Source of the DNA: Candidatus Eiseniibacteriota bacterium
Lineage (GTDB): Bacteria > Eisenbacteria > RBG-16-71-46
DNA length: 48,781 nucleotides
Reading direction: 5' to 3'
NCBI GenBank assembly: GCA_016223045.1
Contig: JACRPT010000042.1
Location: forward strand, 1-48,781
Positions 41,549 to 48,781 of this stretch are shown here, piece after piece. The notes below the pieces were generated by a model. That model was not told the DNA's origin. It made no database searches and saw only the letters and a list, made by a program, of their open reading frames with translations. A program made the translations under genes and the position numbers. Every line of letters begins with the position of its first letter. The stretch's first letter is position 1.

Positions 41549-42835
41549 TTGAGCGTGTCCGTCGCGTCCCTGCTGTGTCTCGCCGCGTTCGTCGCCGCGT
41601 CCCCGGCGGTCGCCGGTTCGCCCGGTGCATCCGACAGCCTGGCCGGTCCCGTGCTGCTCGCCCCGCCGCAGCCCGGCGGTGCGCCGGCCGACACCGCGGC
41701 CGAGTCGGCGCCGGCGCCGCTGCTGGTGCCCGGGCGCGGCAATCCGTCGGACTCGCTCACCCAGGACCGTCGCACCAGGGCGCGCGAGCAGCTCGCGCTG
41801 GGCCGCGAGTTCGAGCGCGCCCACGCGCCCGCCGCCGCGATCGCCGCGTACCAGAACGCCATCAAGCTCGACCCCGCCATCCACGACGCGGCCTACCGCA
41901 TCGGCCTGCTGTTCCTGGGGGCGAACCGGGTGCAGGAGGCGGTCAAGGCGTTCGCCGCCGAGGTCGAGCACGACCCCGGCAACCTGGACGCCATCCGCCA
42001 GCTCGGCATGGGGCTGGCGACGCTCGGCGAGCACGCGCGCGCGCTCGCCCACCTCGAACGGCTCACCCGCCGGCATCCCGGGGACGGCGCGAGCTGGCGG
42101 GCGCTCGGCGTCGCCCACATGATGGCGCGGCGCCCGCGCGAGGCCGAGGCGGCGCTGCGCCGGGCCATCACGCTGCCGCCCGCCCTCGCCATCGAGCACC
42201 GCGACCTCGGCTACGTGCTGGCCGAGACCGGCCGCGAGACGGAAGCGCGCGCCGAGTACCGGCGCGCCGCTGCGATGGACCCGAAGGACGCGACGGTGTG
42301 GGTCAACCTCGCGAACCTGGATCGCAGGCGGGGGTGGAAGGAACAGGCGCTCGCCGGATACCGCGAGGCGGAGAAGCGCGACTCGAGCTTCGTGCTCGCG
42401 CTGCTCGGGGAGGCCCAGGTGCTGCGCGAAATGGCGCGCGACGAGGAGGCGATCGAGGCCTACCGGCGTGCGCTGGTCGCGAACCCGGGCGACACCGGGA
42501 CGCGGCTCGAGCTGGTGCGGCTGTGCGACGCGCACGGGCGCCGGGACGTGGCGCTCGAAGTCGCGCGCGGCGGCGTGCGCCACGACCGCAGGTCGGGCGA
42601 GGCGCGGCTCATCCTCGGCATGGCGCTCCAGGCGGCGGGCGACGCGCGCGCGGCGCTCGACGAGCTGCGCCGCGCCGAGGCGCTGTTCCCCGACGCCGCG
42701 GGGAAGGAGCGCGTGCGCAAGCTGATCGCCGCGCTGCGCGCGGAGGCGCCCGACTCGCTGCGCGCGCTGTTCGAGGCCGACAGCGTCGCGCATCCCGCGC
42801 CGCTGACGCCCCGGCGCCCGGCCGGAGCGCCGTAA
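41549..42835 (+). CDS. Exported tetratricopeptide-repeat protein
   Basis: 428 residues from a TTG at 41549. A GTG two codons later could also serve. Signal peptide about 1-22 (LSVSVASLLCLAAFVAASPA, Leu read as Met). After a Pro/Ala-rich linker come at least eight TPR units, such as HAPAAAIAAYQNAIKLDPAI, NRVQEAVKAFAAEVEHDPGN, GRETEARAEYRRAAAMDPKD and RDEEAIEAYRRALVANPGDT. It should sit in the periplasm and scaffold other proteins. No partner is identified. It ends 105 bases before ispH, which has its own promoter. Confidence 0.85.
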   Translation: MSVSVASLLCLAAFVAASPAVAGSPGASDSLAGPVLLAPPQPGGAPADTAAESAPAPLLVPGRGNPSDSLTQDRRTRAREQLALGREFERAHAPAAAIAAYQNAIKLDPAIHDAAYRIGLLFLGANRVQEAVKAFAAEVEHDPGNLDAIRQLGMGLATLGEHARALAHLERLTRRHPGDGASWRALGVAHMMARRPREAEAALRRAITLPPALAIEHRDLGYVLAETGRETEARAEYRRAAAMDPKDATVWVNLANLDRRRGWKEQALAGYREAEKRDSSFVLALLGEAQVLREMARDEEAIEAYRRALVANPGDTGTRLELVRLCDAHGRRDVALEVARGGVRHDRRSGEARLILGMALQAAGDARAALDELRRAEALFPDAAGKERVRKLIAALRAEAPDSLRALFEADSVAHPAPLTPRRPAGAP

Positions 42836-42862
42836 CAGAGCGCTGCCCCGGAGACGCCGCCT

Positions 42863-42892
42863 TTGGCCCTGCGCCCGCGCTTCGGGTACAGT
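42863..42892 (+). promoter_or_regulatory. Promoter for ispH
   Basis: TTGGCC (42863-42868), 18 bases, TACAGT (42887-42892). The ATG at 42941 is about 40 bases below the predicted transcription start. Confidence 0.5.
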
Positions 42893-42940
42893 CCTGCGGC
42901 CGCAGCGCATCCGGCTCCCCCGGCGAAAGGCACGAGACCC

Positions 42941-43966
42941 ATGCCCGATCCCCAGCCCGTCCTCTACCTCGCCGCCCCGCGCGGGTTCTGCGCGGGCGTG
43001 GACCGGGCCATCGACGTCGTCGAGATGGCGCTCCGGGTCTACGGGCCCCCGGTCTGGGTGCGTCACGAGATCGTGCACAACCGGCACGTGGTGGACGATC
43101 TCCGGCGCAAGGGCGCGGTGTTCACCGACGATCTGGCCGAGGTGCCGGCCGGCTCGGTGGTGATCTTCTCGGCGCACGGAGTGTCGCCGGCCGTGCGGAA
43201 GGAGGCCGAGGACCGCGGACTCAAGGCCCTCGACGCGACCTGCCCGCTGGTCACCAAGGTCCACCTCGAGGCGCTGCGGCACGCGAAGGAAGGCACCACC
43301 ATCGTGCTGGTCGGGCACCGCCACCACGTCGAGGTGCAGGGCACGCTGGGCGAGGCGCCGGATTCCATCGTCGTGGTCGAGACTCCCGCGGAGGCCGAAG
43401 CGCTCGTGGTCCCGGACCCCGCGAAGGTCGCCTGCATCACGCAGACCACGCTCTCGGTGGACGACTGCCGCGCCATCCTCCAAGTCCTGAAGCGCCGCTT
43501 CCCCGCCATCCGCGAGCCGGCCAAGGACGACATCTGCTACGCGACGCAAAACCGGCAGAACGCGGTCAAGGAGCTGAGCCGGCGCTGCGCGGCGATCCTG
43601 GTCGTGGGGGCGCCGGCGAGCAGCAACGCGAACCGGCTGGTGGAGGTGGCGAAGGGCGCCGGTGCACAGGCCTGGCTCATCGAGTCCGCACAGGACATCC
43701 GCCCGGAGTGGCTGGCCGGCGGCGGGAACGTCGGCGTCACCGCGGGCGCCTCGACACCCGAGGACATCGTGCAGGCGTGCGTCGAGCGCGTGCGCGAACT
43801 GGGCGGCCACCGCGTCGAGGAGTTCCGGCTGGTCGAGGAACGCGTCATGTTCCCGCTCCCGGGCGAACTCCTCTCCATGGCGAAGGAGAAGGGCGTGGAG
43901 GTCGGCGCGGGCAACGAGCGCGCCGCCGCCCGCGCGGCCGTGGAGTTCCCGGCCCGGCACCACTGA
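42941..43966 (+). CDS. ispH: 4-hydroxy-3-methylbut-2-enyl diphosphate reductase
   Basis: 341 residues. The three Fe-S cluster Cys residues are C17 (RGFCAGVDRA), C101 (DATCPLVTKVH) and C199 (DDICYATQNRQ). Substrate His residues are H46 (EIVHNRHVV) and H79 (FSAHGVSP). It makes IPP and DMAPP in the last MEP-pathway step. ASSNANRLVEVA and GVTAGASTPEDIVQ complete the family pattern. The start is the ATG at 42941. It shows that this organism very probably makes isoprenoids by the MEP route. The LigB-like gene begins 22 bases downstream, possibly on the same transcript. Confidence 0.97.
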   Translation: MPDPQPVLYLAAPRGFCAGVDRAIDVVEMALRVYGPPVWVRHEIVHNRHVVDDLRRKGAVFTDDLAEVPAGSVVIFSAHGVSPAVRKEAEDRGLKALDATCPLVTKVHLEALRHAKEGTTIVLVGHRHHVEVQGTLGEAPDSIVVVETPAEAEALVVPDPAKVACITQTTLSVDDCRAILQVLKRRFPAIREPAKDDICYATQNRQNAVKELSRRCAAILVVGAPASSNANRLVEVAKGAGAQAWLIESAQDIRPEWLAGGGNVGVTAGASTPEDIVQACVERVRELGGHRVEEFRLVEERVMFPLPGELLSMAKEKGVEVGAGNERAAARAAVEFPARHH

Positions 43967-43988
43967 GCGCGCCCGGGGGCCTGATCCG

Positions 43989-44807
43989 ATGCTGACGCCG
44001 CGCGTTCTCCTGGTGCCGCACCTGCCCACCCTGCTGGTGGACGAGCACCGCCACCATCACACCGGGATGCTCCGGGCGCTCGCGGCGGTCGCGGAATCGC
44101 TGCGCGCCGACGCGCCCGCCGCGGCGGTGGTGCTGAGCGCGCGCTGGGAGGCGGCGGGACCGTTCCTCGCTTCGGCGGCGCGGCGGCACGAGACCCTCAC
44201 CGATTACCACGGCTTCGGCGTCGAGGTGCGCTACGACTGCGCGGGCCACCCGGCGCTGGCGCGCCGGATGGTGGAGACCGCGCGGTTGGCCGGCGTGCGC
44301 GCGGCCACCGCATCGCGCGGGGTGGACAGCGGCGTCGCGGTGCCGATGCACTTCCTGGCGCCGCGCCGCGACCTGCGCGTGGTGCCGGTCTCGATCGCGA
44401 CCGCCCCGGTGGAGACGCATCGCGCCTGGGGCGCGGCGCTGCGGCACGCGCTCGACTCGTGGCCGGACCGCGTCGTGTTCGTGGTCGGCGGGCTCCTCTC
44501 GAGCAACTGGCACGCGTGGAACCTGACGCGCGACGTGCCCGAGAGCCGCGAGTTCGACGAGCGCGCCCTCGATGCGCTCCGGCGCGGGGCGTGGGGCGAG
44601 CTGGCGGGGGGCGAGCGCAGGACGGTGGAGAAGGCCCGGCCCGAGGCGGGGTTCAGGCATCTCGAGGTGCTGCGCGGTTTCCTCGGCGCCGATCTTCCCG
44701 GTACGGTCCACTGCTACGAGTCCGGGCCGGGCGTGGGTGCGGCACTGGTCGAGTTCGCGCTGGCCGCGGCGGCCGCGACGCGCGAAGATGACGCGCAGCC
44801 GCGCTGA
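43989..44807 (+). CDS. LigB-like (class III extradiol dioxygenase fold) protein
   Basis: 272 residues. The N-terminal PHLPTLLVDEHRHHHTGMLR gives the first His ligand(s); VVLSARWEAAGPFLAS and TASRGVDSGVAVPMHFLAPR match the family strands and the DxGxxVPL-like loop. FVVGGLLSSNWHAWNLTRD and HCYESGPGVGAALVEF complete the fold. The class includes LigB/DODA and MEMO1/AmmeMemoRadiSam B proteins. MEMO-type function is possible, and I cannot decide between them. The start is the ATG at 43989, just after ispH. Confidence 0.75.
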   Translation: MLTPRVLLVPHLPTLLVDEHRHHHTGMLRALAAVAESLRADAPAAAVVLSARWEAAGPFLASAARRHETLTDYHGFGVEVRYDCAGHPALARRMVETARLAGVRAATASRGVDSGVAVPMHFLAPRRDLRVVPVSIATAPVETHRAWGAALRHALDSWPDRVVFVVGGLLSSNWHAWNLTRDVPESREFDERALDALRRGAWGELAGGERRTVEKARPEAGFRHLEVLRGFLGADLPGTVHCYESGPGVGAALVEFALAAAAATREDDAQPR

Positions 44808-44861
44808 CGGGCCGGGGGCGGCGCGGCGGGAGACGCCCGCACCGGCAGGGCAGGAGCTTTC

Positions 44862-46076
44862 GTGCGCATCCTCCTGATCAACGCGTTCCACTGGCTGAAG
44901 GGCGGGGTGGAGCGCACCTACCTGGACGAGTCGCGCTGGCTCGCGGCCGCGGGGCACGAGGTCGCGCACCTCGCCGTCCGCGACCCGCGCAACCTGCCGA
45001 GCCCGACCGCCGCGCGTTTCGCGCCGGCCGCCGACTTCGGCGAGGGCGCGCCCGCGCTGCGCCAGCTGCTCCAGCTGCCGCGCGCCCTGTGGTCGCAGCC
45101 GGCGGCCGCGGCGGCGGCGGCGATCGTGCGCGAGTTCCGGCCCGACGTCGCGCACGTGCACGCGCCGAGCCGCTACCTCACGCCCGCGGTGCTGCGCCCG
45201 CTCGAACGTGCGGGCGTTCCCGTGGTGATGACCCTGCACGACTTCAAGCCGTGGTGCACGAACCGCATCCTGTTCGCGCGCGGGGCTCCGTGCGAGCGCT
45301 GCAAGGGCGGGCGTCACTGGCGCGCGTTCGCCACCGCATGCGTCCAGGGTTCGCGCGCGAAGAGCGCGGTCGGCGCGGTCGAGGCCTACGCGCACCAGGC
45401 GATCGGCGCCTACCGCGCGGTCAGGCGCTGGATCGCGCCCTCGCGCTTCGTCCACGACAAGGCGGTCGAGTTCGGCGTGGACCCGGCGTCGCTCCGCGTG
45501 CTCGCGCACGGCGTGGAGCGCGCGGCGATGGCGGCCGCGGGCGGCGTGCCCCGCGAGACCTGCGCGCTGTTCGCGGGCCGGCTCTCGGTCGAGAAGGGCG
45601 TGCGGCTGCTGCCGGCGATCGCGATGCGGCTGGCGCCCGTGCCGCTGCTGGTGGCGGGTGATGGACCGCTCGGGAGCTGGCTCGAGGAGCAGGCGCGCTC
45701 GCAGCCCAACCTGCGCCCGCTCGGGCGCGTGGACGATGCGGAGCTGGCCGCGCTGCGCGCGGGCGCGGGCGTCGTCGTGGTGCCGTCGCTGTTCTACGAG
45801 CACTTCTGCTACGCCGCGGCCGAGGCGCTGCTCGACGGCCGGCCGGTGGCGGCGGCGCGCATCGGCGCCATCCCCGAGCTGGTGGAGCACGAGGTGACCG
45901 GGCTGCTGGCCCCGCCGGGCGACGCGCACGCGCTGGCCGAGGCGGCGCAGCGCGCGCTGAGCGATCCGGACGCCACGCGCTGGGGAGCGGCGGGCCGCGC
46001 GCGGGTCGAGGAGGCCGGCGCGCCCGCGAAGCACGTCGCAGGCCTGCTCGCGATCTACCGCGAGGCGATGGCGTAG
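44862..46076 (+). CDS. Family 4 glycosyltransferase
   Basis: 404 residues from a GTG at 44862, with GCAGGAGCTTTC upstream. GT-B fold: the N-terminal RILLINAFHWLKGGVERTYL loop binds acceptor; MTLHDFKPWCTNRILFARGA has the usual GT4 motif; the C-terminal domain has CALFAGRLSVEKGVRLLPAI, VAGDGPLGSWLEEQAR and VVVVPSLFYEHFCYAAAEAL (ExxxxxxAE donor site), then TGLLAPPGDAHALAEA. A Cys cluster (APCERCKGGRHW) lies in the middle. It should transfer a sugar in cell-surface polysaccharide or glycolipid synthesis. No polymerase or flippase is adjacent. Confidence 0.92.
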   Translation: MRILLINAFHWLKGGVERTYLDESRWLAAAGHEVAHLAVRDPRNLPSPTAARFAPAADFGEGAPALRQLLQLPRALWSQPAAAAAAAIVREFRPDVAHVHAPSRYLTPAVLRPLERAGVPVVMTLHDFKPWCTNRILFARGAPCERCKGGRHWRAFATACVQGSRAKSAVGAVEAYAHQAIGAYRAVRRWIAPSRFVHDKAVEFGVDPASLRVLAHGVERAAMAAAGGVPRETCALFAGRLSVEKGVRLLPAIAMRLAPVPLLVAGDGPLGSWLEEQARSQPNLRPLGRVDDAELAALRAGAGVVVVPSLFYEHFCYAAAEALLDGRPVAAARIGAIPELVEHEVTGLLAPPGDAHALAEAAQRALSDPDATRWGAAGRARVEEAGAPAKHVAGLLAIYREAMA

Positions 46077-46169
46077 CCGGGGAGGCGGGCCGTCACCTCT
46101 GCGCGCCGGGTGGCCGCCCCGTGGTGCGCCATGCGGTGCCCGGGGCGTCCCGTGACCCGGCTCGTGGCG

Positions 46170-46742
46170 TCACTTCTGCGTGCCGAACTGCCACTCCTCG
46201 ACGCCCGGCTCCAGCTCGACGCCGAGCGGGTTCGCGATGCGCGCGACCATGTTGTAGAAGGCCGTGATCACGGTGATCTTGTGGATGGCCGGGTCGTCGA
46301 AGCCGTACTCGCGCAGCCGCTCGATGTCCTCCTGGGTGCGCTCCGCCGGTTCGCAGGTGAGCGCCACCGCGTAGTCGAGCATCACCCGCTCGCGCGCCGG
46401 CAGATTGGCGGCGCGGTAGTCCATCGCGACCGCGCGGGCGAGCGATTCGTCCATCAGCGACTCCACGAGCTTCGGTCCGCGGTGCGACACGCAGTAGCCG
46501 CAGCCGTTGGTGGCCGAGACCACCAGGGCGACCAGGTCGGCCTGCGCCGCCGTGAGCGGCGCGGGGTCGGCCCAGACCGCCATGTAGAGCTCGTAGAGCG
46601 TCTCGAGCCCGCGGGGATCGCTCCCGTAGATCTGCCAGAAGTTCGAGACGCGCCCGGTGGGGGAGAGCAGGCGCATGCGCTCGTAGAGCACGGCGATGGG
46701 CCCGGTCGCATGGGTCGGCAAGGTGTTCTGGATCCAGGGCAC
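46170..46742 (-). CDS. Peroxidase-related protein (carboxymuconolactone decarboxylase/AhpD-like)
   Basis: 190 residues from the GTG at 46742, with AAAGGAG upstream. The AhpD-like CxxC site is in ALVVSATNGCGYCVSHRGPK, and the core helices continue ALTCEPAERTQEDIERLREY and HKITVITAFYNMVARIANPL. Such proteins reduce peroxides with a thiol partner or decarboxylate lactones. The CxxC and the SOD and Bcp neighbours favour a role in peroxide metabolism. It runs divergently from the superoxide dismutase gene. Confidence 0.85.
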   Translation of the reverse strand: MPWIQNTLPTHATGPIAVLYERMRLLSPTGRVSNFWQIYGSDPRGLETLYELYMAVWADPAPLTAAQADLVALVVSATNGCGYCVSHRGPKLVESLMDESLARAVAMDYRAANLPARERVMLDYAVALTCEPAERTQEDIERLREYGFDDPAIHKITVITAFYNMVARIANPLGVELEPGVEEWQFGTQK

Positions 46743-46818
46743 ATGGGCTCCTTTCCGAGGGCTGGTCACGGGCAGGGTAGCATCGAAACCGCGCGCACGC
46801 CCGTCGCCGCGACGGCGG

Positions 46819-46848
46819 TTGACACCCCGGCGGAGCGGAGGCTAAGGT
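46819..46848 (+). promoter_or_regulatory. Promoter for superoxide dismutase
   Basis: TTGACA (46819-46824), 18 bases, TAAGGT (46843-46848). A leader of about 105 bases precedes the ATG at 46960. Confidence 0.55.
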
Positions 46849-46959
46849 CGCTCCACTTCCGCACGATATCCCCTCGGAGCGTGCGCGCCGGACCCGGGCC
46901 CAGCGGCCGCCCGGAGACCAGGCGGCGGCCCGCGCTCCCTTCATGCGCAGGAGGACGAC

Positions 46960-47574
46960 ATGGCCTGGAAGGACCTCGACGCGAAGAAGTTCCCCAGCAT
47001 CCGCGAGCTGAGCGGCATCTCGACGCGGACCATGGAAGAGCACTACGAGCTCTACAAGGGCTACGTGGGCAAGGTGAACGAGATCCAGAAGAAGCTCGAC
47101 ACGGTGGACCGCGCGAGCGCGAACCAGATCTTCAGCGACCTGCGCGCCCTGCGGGTGGACTACTCGTTCGCGGTGGGCGGGGTGAAGAACCACGAGATCT
47201 ACTTCGGCCATCTCGGCGGGAACGGTGGCAAGCCCTCCGGCCGGCTGCTCGAGCTGATCCAGCGGGACTTCCCCTCGTACGATGCGTGGCTCGCGGACTT
47301 CAAGGCCAGCGGGCTCGCGGCGCGCGGCTGGGTATGGCTCGCCTACGACCACGACTGGAACATGCTGACGACCGCGGTGGGCGACGCGCAGAACACGTTC
47401 CCGATCTGGAACGCGACGCCGATCCTGGCGCTCGACGTGTACGAGCACGCGTACTGGATCGACTACGGGCGCGCGCGCGGCAAGTACATCGAAGCGTTCT
47501 TCAACAATCTCGACTGGAACGTGGTGGCGCAGAACCTGGAGCGCGCGCTGGCCATGCAGACGGTCCACAGGTAG
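46960..47574 (+). CDS. Iron/manganese superoxide dismutase
   Basis: 204 residues. The four metal ligands are visible: H28 (EEHYELYKGYV), H78 (KNHEIYFGHLGG), D159 and H163 (LALDVYEHAYWIDYGRARGK). It converts superoxide to peroxide and oxygen. The metal preference cannot be fixed from sequence; there is no clear signal peptide, so it is cytoplasmic. AGGAGGACGAC precedes the ATG. Its own promoter and the hairpin at 47587-47605 make it a single-gene unit, with Bcp next. Confidence 0.93.
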   Translation: MAWKDLDAKKFPSIRELSGISTRTMEEHYELYKGYVGKVNEIQKKLDTVDRASANQIFSDLRALRVDYSFAVGGVKNHEIYFGHLGGNGGKPSGRLLELIQRDFPSYDAWLADFKASGLAARGWVWLAYDHDWNMLTTAVGDAQNTFPIWNATPILALDVYEHAYWIDYGRARGKYIEAFFNNLDWNVVAQNLERALAMQTVHR

Positions 47575-47586
47575 TCGCGTCCATCT

Positions 47587-47605
47587 GGGACGGGAGCCCC
47601 GTCCC
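47587..47605 (+). terminator. Hairpin after superoxide dismutase
   Basis: GGGACGGG (47587-47594) and CCCGTCCC (47598-47605) pair exactly around a 3-nt loop, 13 bases past the stop. No U-tract follows. Confidence 0.6.
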
Positions 47606-47669
47606 GGGCCGGGCTCGGGGTACCCGCCCCTCGCGGGTCCGGGGCCCGGTCCCGCTTTCTGGAGGAAGC

Positions 47670-48149
47670 ATGGCCAGCAGCATGCTGCCCGTCATCGGCA
47701 AACCCGCGCCGGACTTCAGCCTGCTCTCGACGACCGGCGAGGCCGTCTCCCTCAAGCAGTTCAAGGGGAAGAAGACGGTGGTGCTGTACTTCTACCCGAA
47801 GGACGAGACGCCGGGCTGCACGCGCGAGGCCTGCGACTTCCGTGACCATTTCGCCGAGCTCGAGGGGCACAACGTGGTCGTGCTCGGCGTGTCCACCGAT
47901 CCGATGGAGTCGCACCTGCGCTTCCGCGAGAAGCAGAATCTGCCGTTCCCGCTGCTCTCGGACGAGGATGCGACGGTTTCCAAGATGTACGGCGTGTACA
48001 AGCAGAAGAACCTGTACGGCAAGAAGTACATGGGCATCGAGCGCACCACGTTCCTGATCGACCGCACCGGCCGCGTCGCGCAGATCTGGCCGAAGGTCAA
48101 GGTTGAGGGCCACGTCAAGGACGTGGTGGAGTTCGTCAGCGACGATTGA
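47670..48149 (+). CDS. bcp: Thioredoxin-dependent peroxiredoxin (Bcp/PrxQ)
   Basis: 159 residues. The thioredoxin fold carries VVLYFYPKDETPGCTREACD, with peroxidatic C50 and resolving C55 in the Bcp-typical CxxxxC. VVLGVSTDPMESHLRFREKQ and ERTTFLIDRTGRVAQIWPKV complete it. It reduces peroxides with thioredoxin. The ATG at 47670 has GGAGGAAGC just upstream. It follows SOD, and together they would remove superoxide and the resulting peroxide. Confidence 0.95.
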   Translation: MASSMLPVIGKPAPDFSLLSTTGEAVSLKQFKGKKTVVLYFYPKDETPGCTREACDFRDHFAELEGHNVVVLGVSTDPMESHLRFREKQNLPFPLLSDEDATVSKMYGVYKQKNLYGKKYMGIERTTFLIDRTGRVAQIWPKVKVEGHVKDVVEFVSDD

Positions 48150-48224
48150 CCCGGGGGACGGCCGTGCGCGCCCGAGGCGCGGCGTCCCGTCCCGCAAGAG
48201 GTGATGGGCTTCCGGAGGCGTCCC

Positions 48225-48781
48225 GTGCTCCACGCGCCCAAGCGACCCGTCCCCGTCTTCCCGCTCCCCGGCGTGGTGCTGTTCCCGCACGCCGTGCTCC
48301 CGGTCCACGTCTTCGAGCTGCGCTACCGCACCATGGTGCGCGACGCGCTCTCGGGCGAGCGCCAGATCGTGATGACGCTGCTCCGGCCCGGCTGGGAGCG
48401 CGACGACCCCGGCAGCCCCGACTTCCATCCGATCGGCTGCCTGGCGCGCTTCGAGGACGTCGAGTGGCTCCCCGACGACTGCTACGACCTCAAGCTCCTC
48501 GGGCTGGCCCGCGTACAGGTCGGCCCGGTGGTGCGCGAGTATCCGTACTGCGCGGCGCGGGTCGAGCTCCTGCCGCAGGAGCCCTACTCCGAGGATGATC
48601 CGCTGGTCCAGAGCGAGCGCCACCTGATGCTCGAGCTGTTCCGCGGGCTGGGAGGGGAGAGCGCGGCGGGCGGGGCGCTCCCCTACGAGGCGCTGGTCAA
48701 CGCCGTGTGCATGGCGCTGCCGGCGGACCCGCTCGAGAAGCTCCAGCTCCTCGGCCTCGACAGCGTGCTCGAGCGCGGGCG
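48225..48781 (+). CDS. LON substrate-binding-domain protein, cut by the window end
   Basis: At least 185 residues. PVPVFPLPGVVLFPHAVLPV, then HVFELRYRTMVRDALSGER, is the N-terminal LON substrate-binding (LAN) motif, and VMTLLRPGW, GCLARFEDVEWLPDDCYDLK and LLGLARVQV follow. Stand-alone LAN proteins (no ATPase or protease) are common in many bacteria, about 210 residues long. Since it continues past the window, a full Lon cannot be excluded. I choose the GTG at 48225 because CCGGAGGCGTCCC precedes it; the in-frame ATG at 48204 lacks a good site. Confidence 0.8.
   Translation, partial: MLHAPKRPVPVFPLPGVVLFPHAVLPVHVFELRYRTMVRDALSGERQIVMTLLRPGWERDDPGSPDFHPIGCLARFEDVEWLPDDCYDLKLLGLARVQVGPVVREYPYCAARVELLPQEPYSEDDPLVQSERHLMLELFRGLGGESAAGGALPYEALVNAVCMALPADPLEKLQLLGLDSVLERG

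Noticed and set aside
41492-41549. Upstream TTG start for the TPR protein at 41492
   Set aside because: The TTG is the first triplet of the predicted -35 box. A start at 41549 has a ribosome site and gives a normal signal peptide.

Overview
This is a very GC-rich bacterial chromosome segment with about 44 recognisable genes. No rRNA, tRNA or CRISPR was seen. Two large secreted proteins end in FlgD/type-IX-like C-terminal sorting domains, many other products are exported beta-propellers or lipoproteins, and an ispH is present. Together with the GC content this suggests a Gram-negative FCB-like lineage such as Candidatus Eisenbacteria or a relative. That placement is inference and is weakly held.

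Layout. 0-0.4 kb: the tail of an IS110 transposase abutting a small membrane-protein gene. 0.6-4.2 kb (minus): an archaeal-type HMG-CoA synthase / thiolase / DUF35 OB-fold operon, followed by a small ribbon-helix-helix-like protein and a DinB protein. 4.4-10.3 kb: a secreted NHL-like propeller, an AtuA-type (DUF1446) protein, a YhcG-type PD-(D/E)XK nuclease bracketed by 40-bp direct repeats, and a TolB-like lipoprotein. 10.35-10.51 kb: an array of 13-bp tandem repeats. 10.6-16.8 kb (plus): a closely packed cluster of bioY, 3-hydroxyacyl-CoA dehydrogenase, a DinB protein with a histone-H1-like tail, aldehyde dehydrogenase, a double VOC protein with a similar basic tail, and a thiolase.

16.9-24.3 kb has visibly lower GC and looks accessory. 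It holds a protein with three HTH domains, a delta-60-like repeat protein, a GH43/GH32-like propeller, a frameshifted comM remnant, and a nucleotidyltransferase plus small-protein pair resembling a toxin-antitoxin module. 24.3-27.7 kb: a two-component pair in which the kinase has no evident H-box and the NtrC-like regulator has lost the middle of its AAA+ domain. The kinase gene appears to be leaderless.

27.7-31.5 kb (minus): a zinc/manganese-type ABC importer without its ATPase, with an outer-membrane barrel and a His/Cys-rich small protein. A Fur-family-like 7-1-7 dyad lies upstream. 31.5-36.3 kb: a PaaG-like crotonase interrupted by an in-frame UGA at a conserved Cys position, a hybrid histidine kinase, and a divergent arsR-arsM pair with a perfect operator-like palindrome. 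36.4-41.5 kb: an esterase, a TIM-barrel lipoprotein, an enoyl-CoA hydratase and an MprF-like lysyltransferase. 41.5-48.8 kb: a TPR protein, ispH, a LigB-like dioxygenase fold, a GT4 glycosyltransferase, a peroxidase-related CMD protein, Fe/Mn superoxide dismutase, a Bcp peroxiredoxin, and a LON-domain protein cut by the window end.

Functional themes: acyl-CoA metabolism (two thiolases, hydroxyacyl-CoA dehydrogenase, two crotonases, HMG-CoA synthase, AtuA, aldehyde dehydrogenase), metal and oxidative stress handling, and exported proteins. ispH (MEP pathway) and an archaeal-type HMG-CoA synthase complex occur together, so the latter may not serve the mevalonate route.
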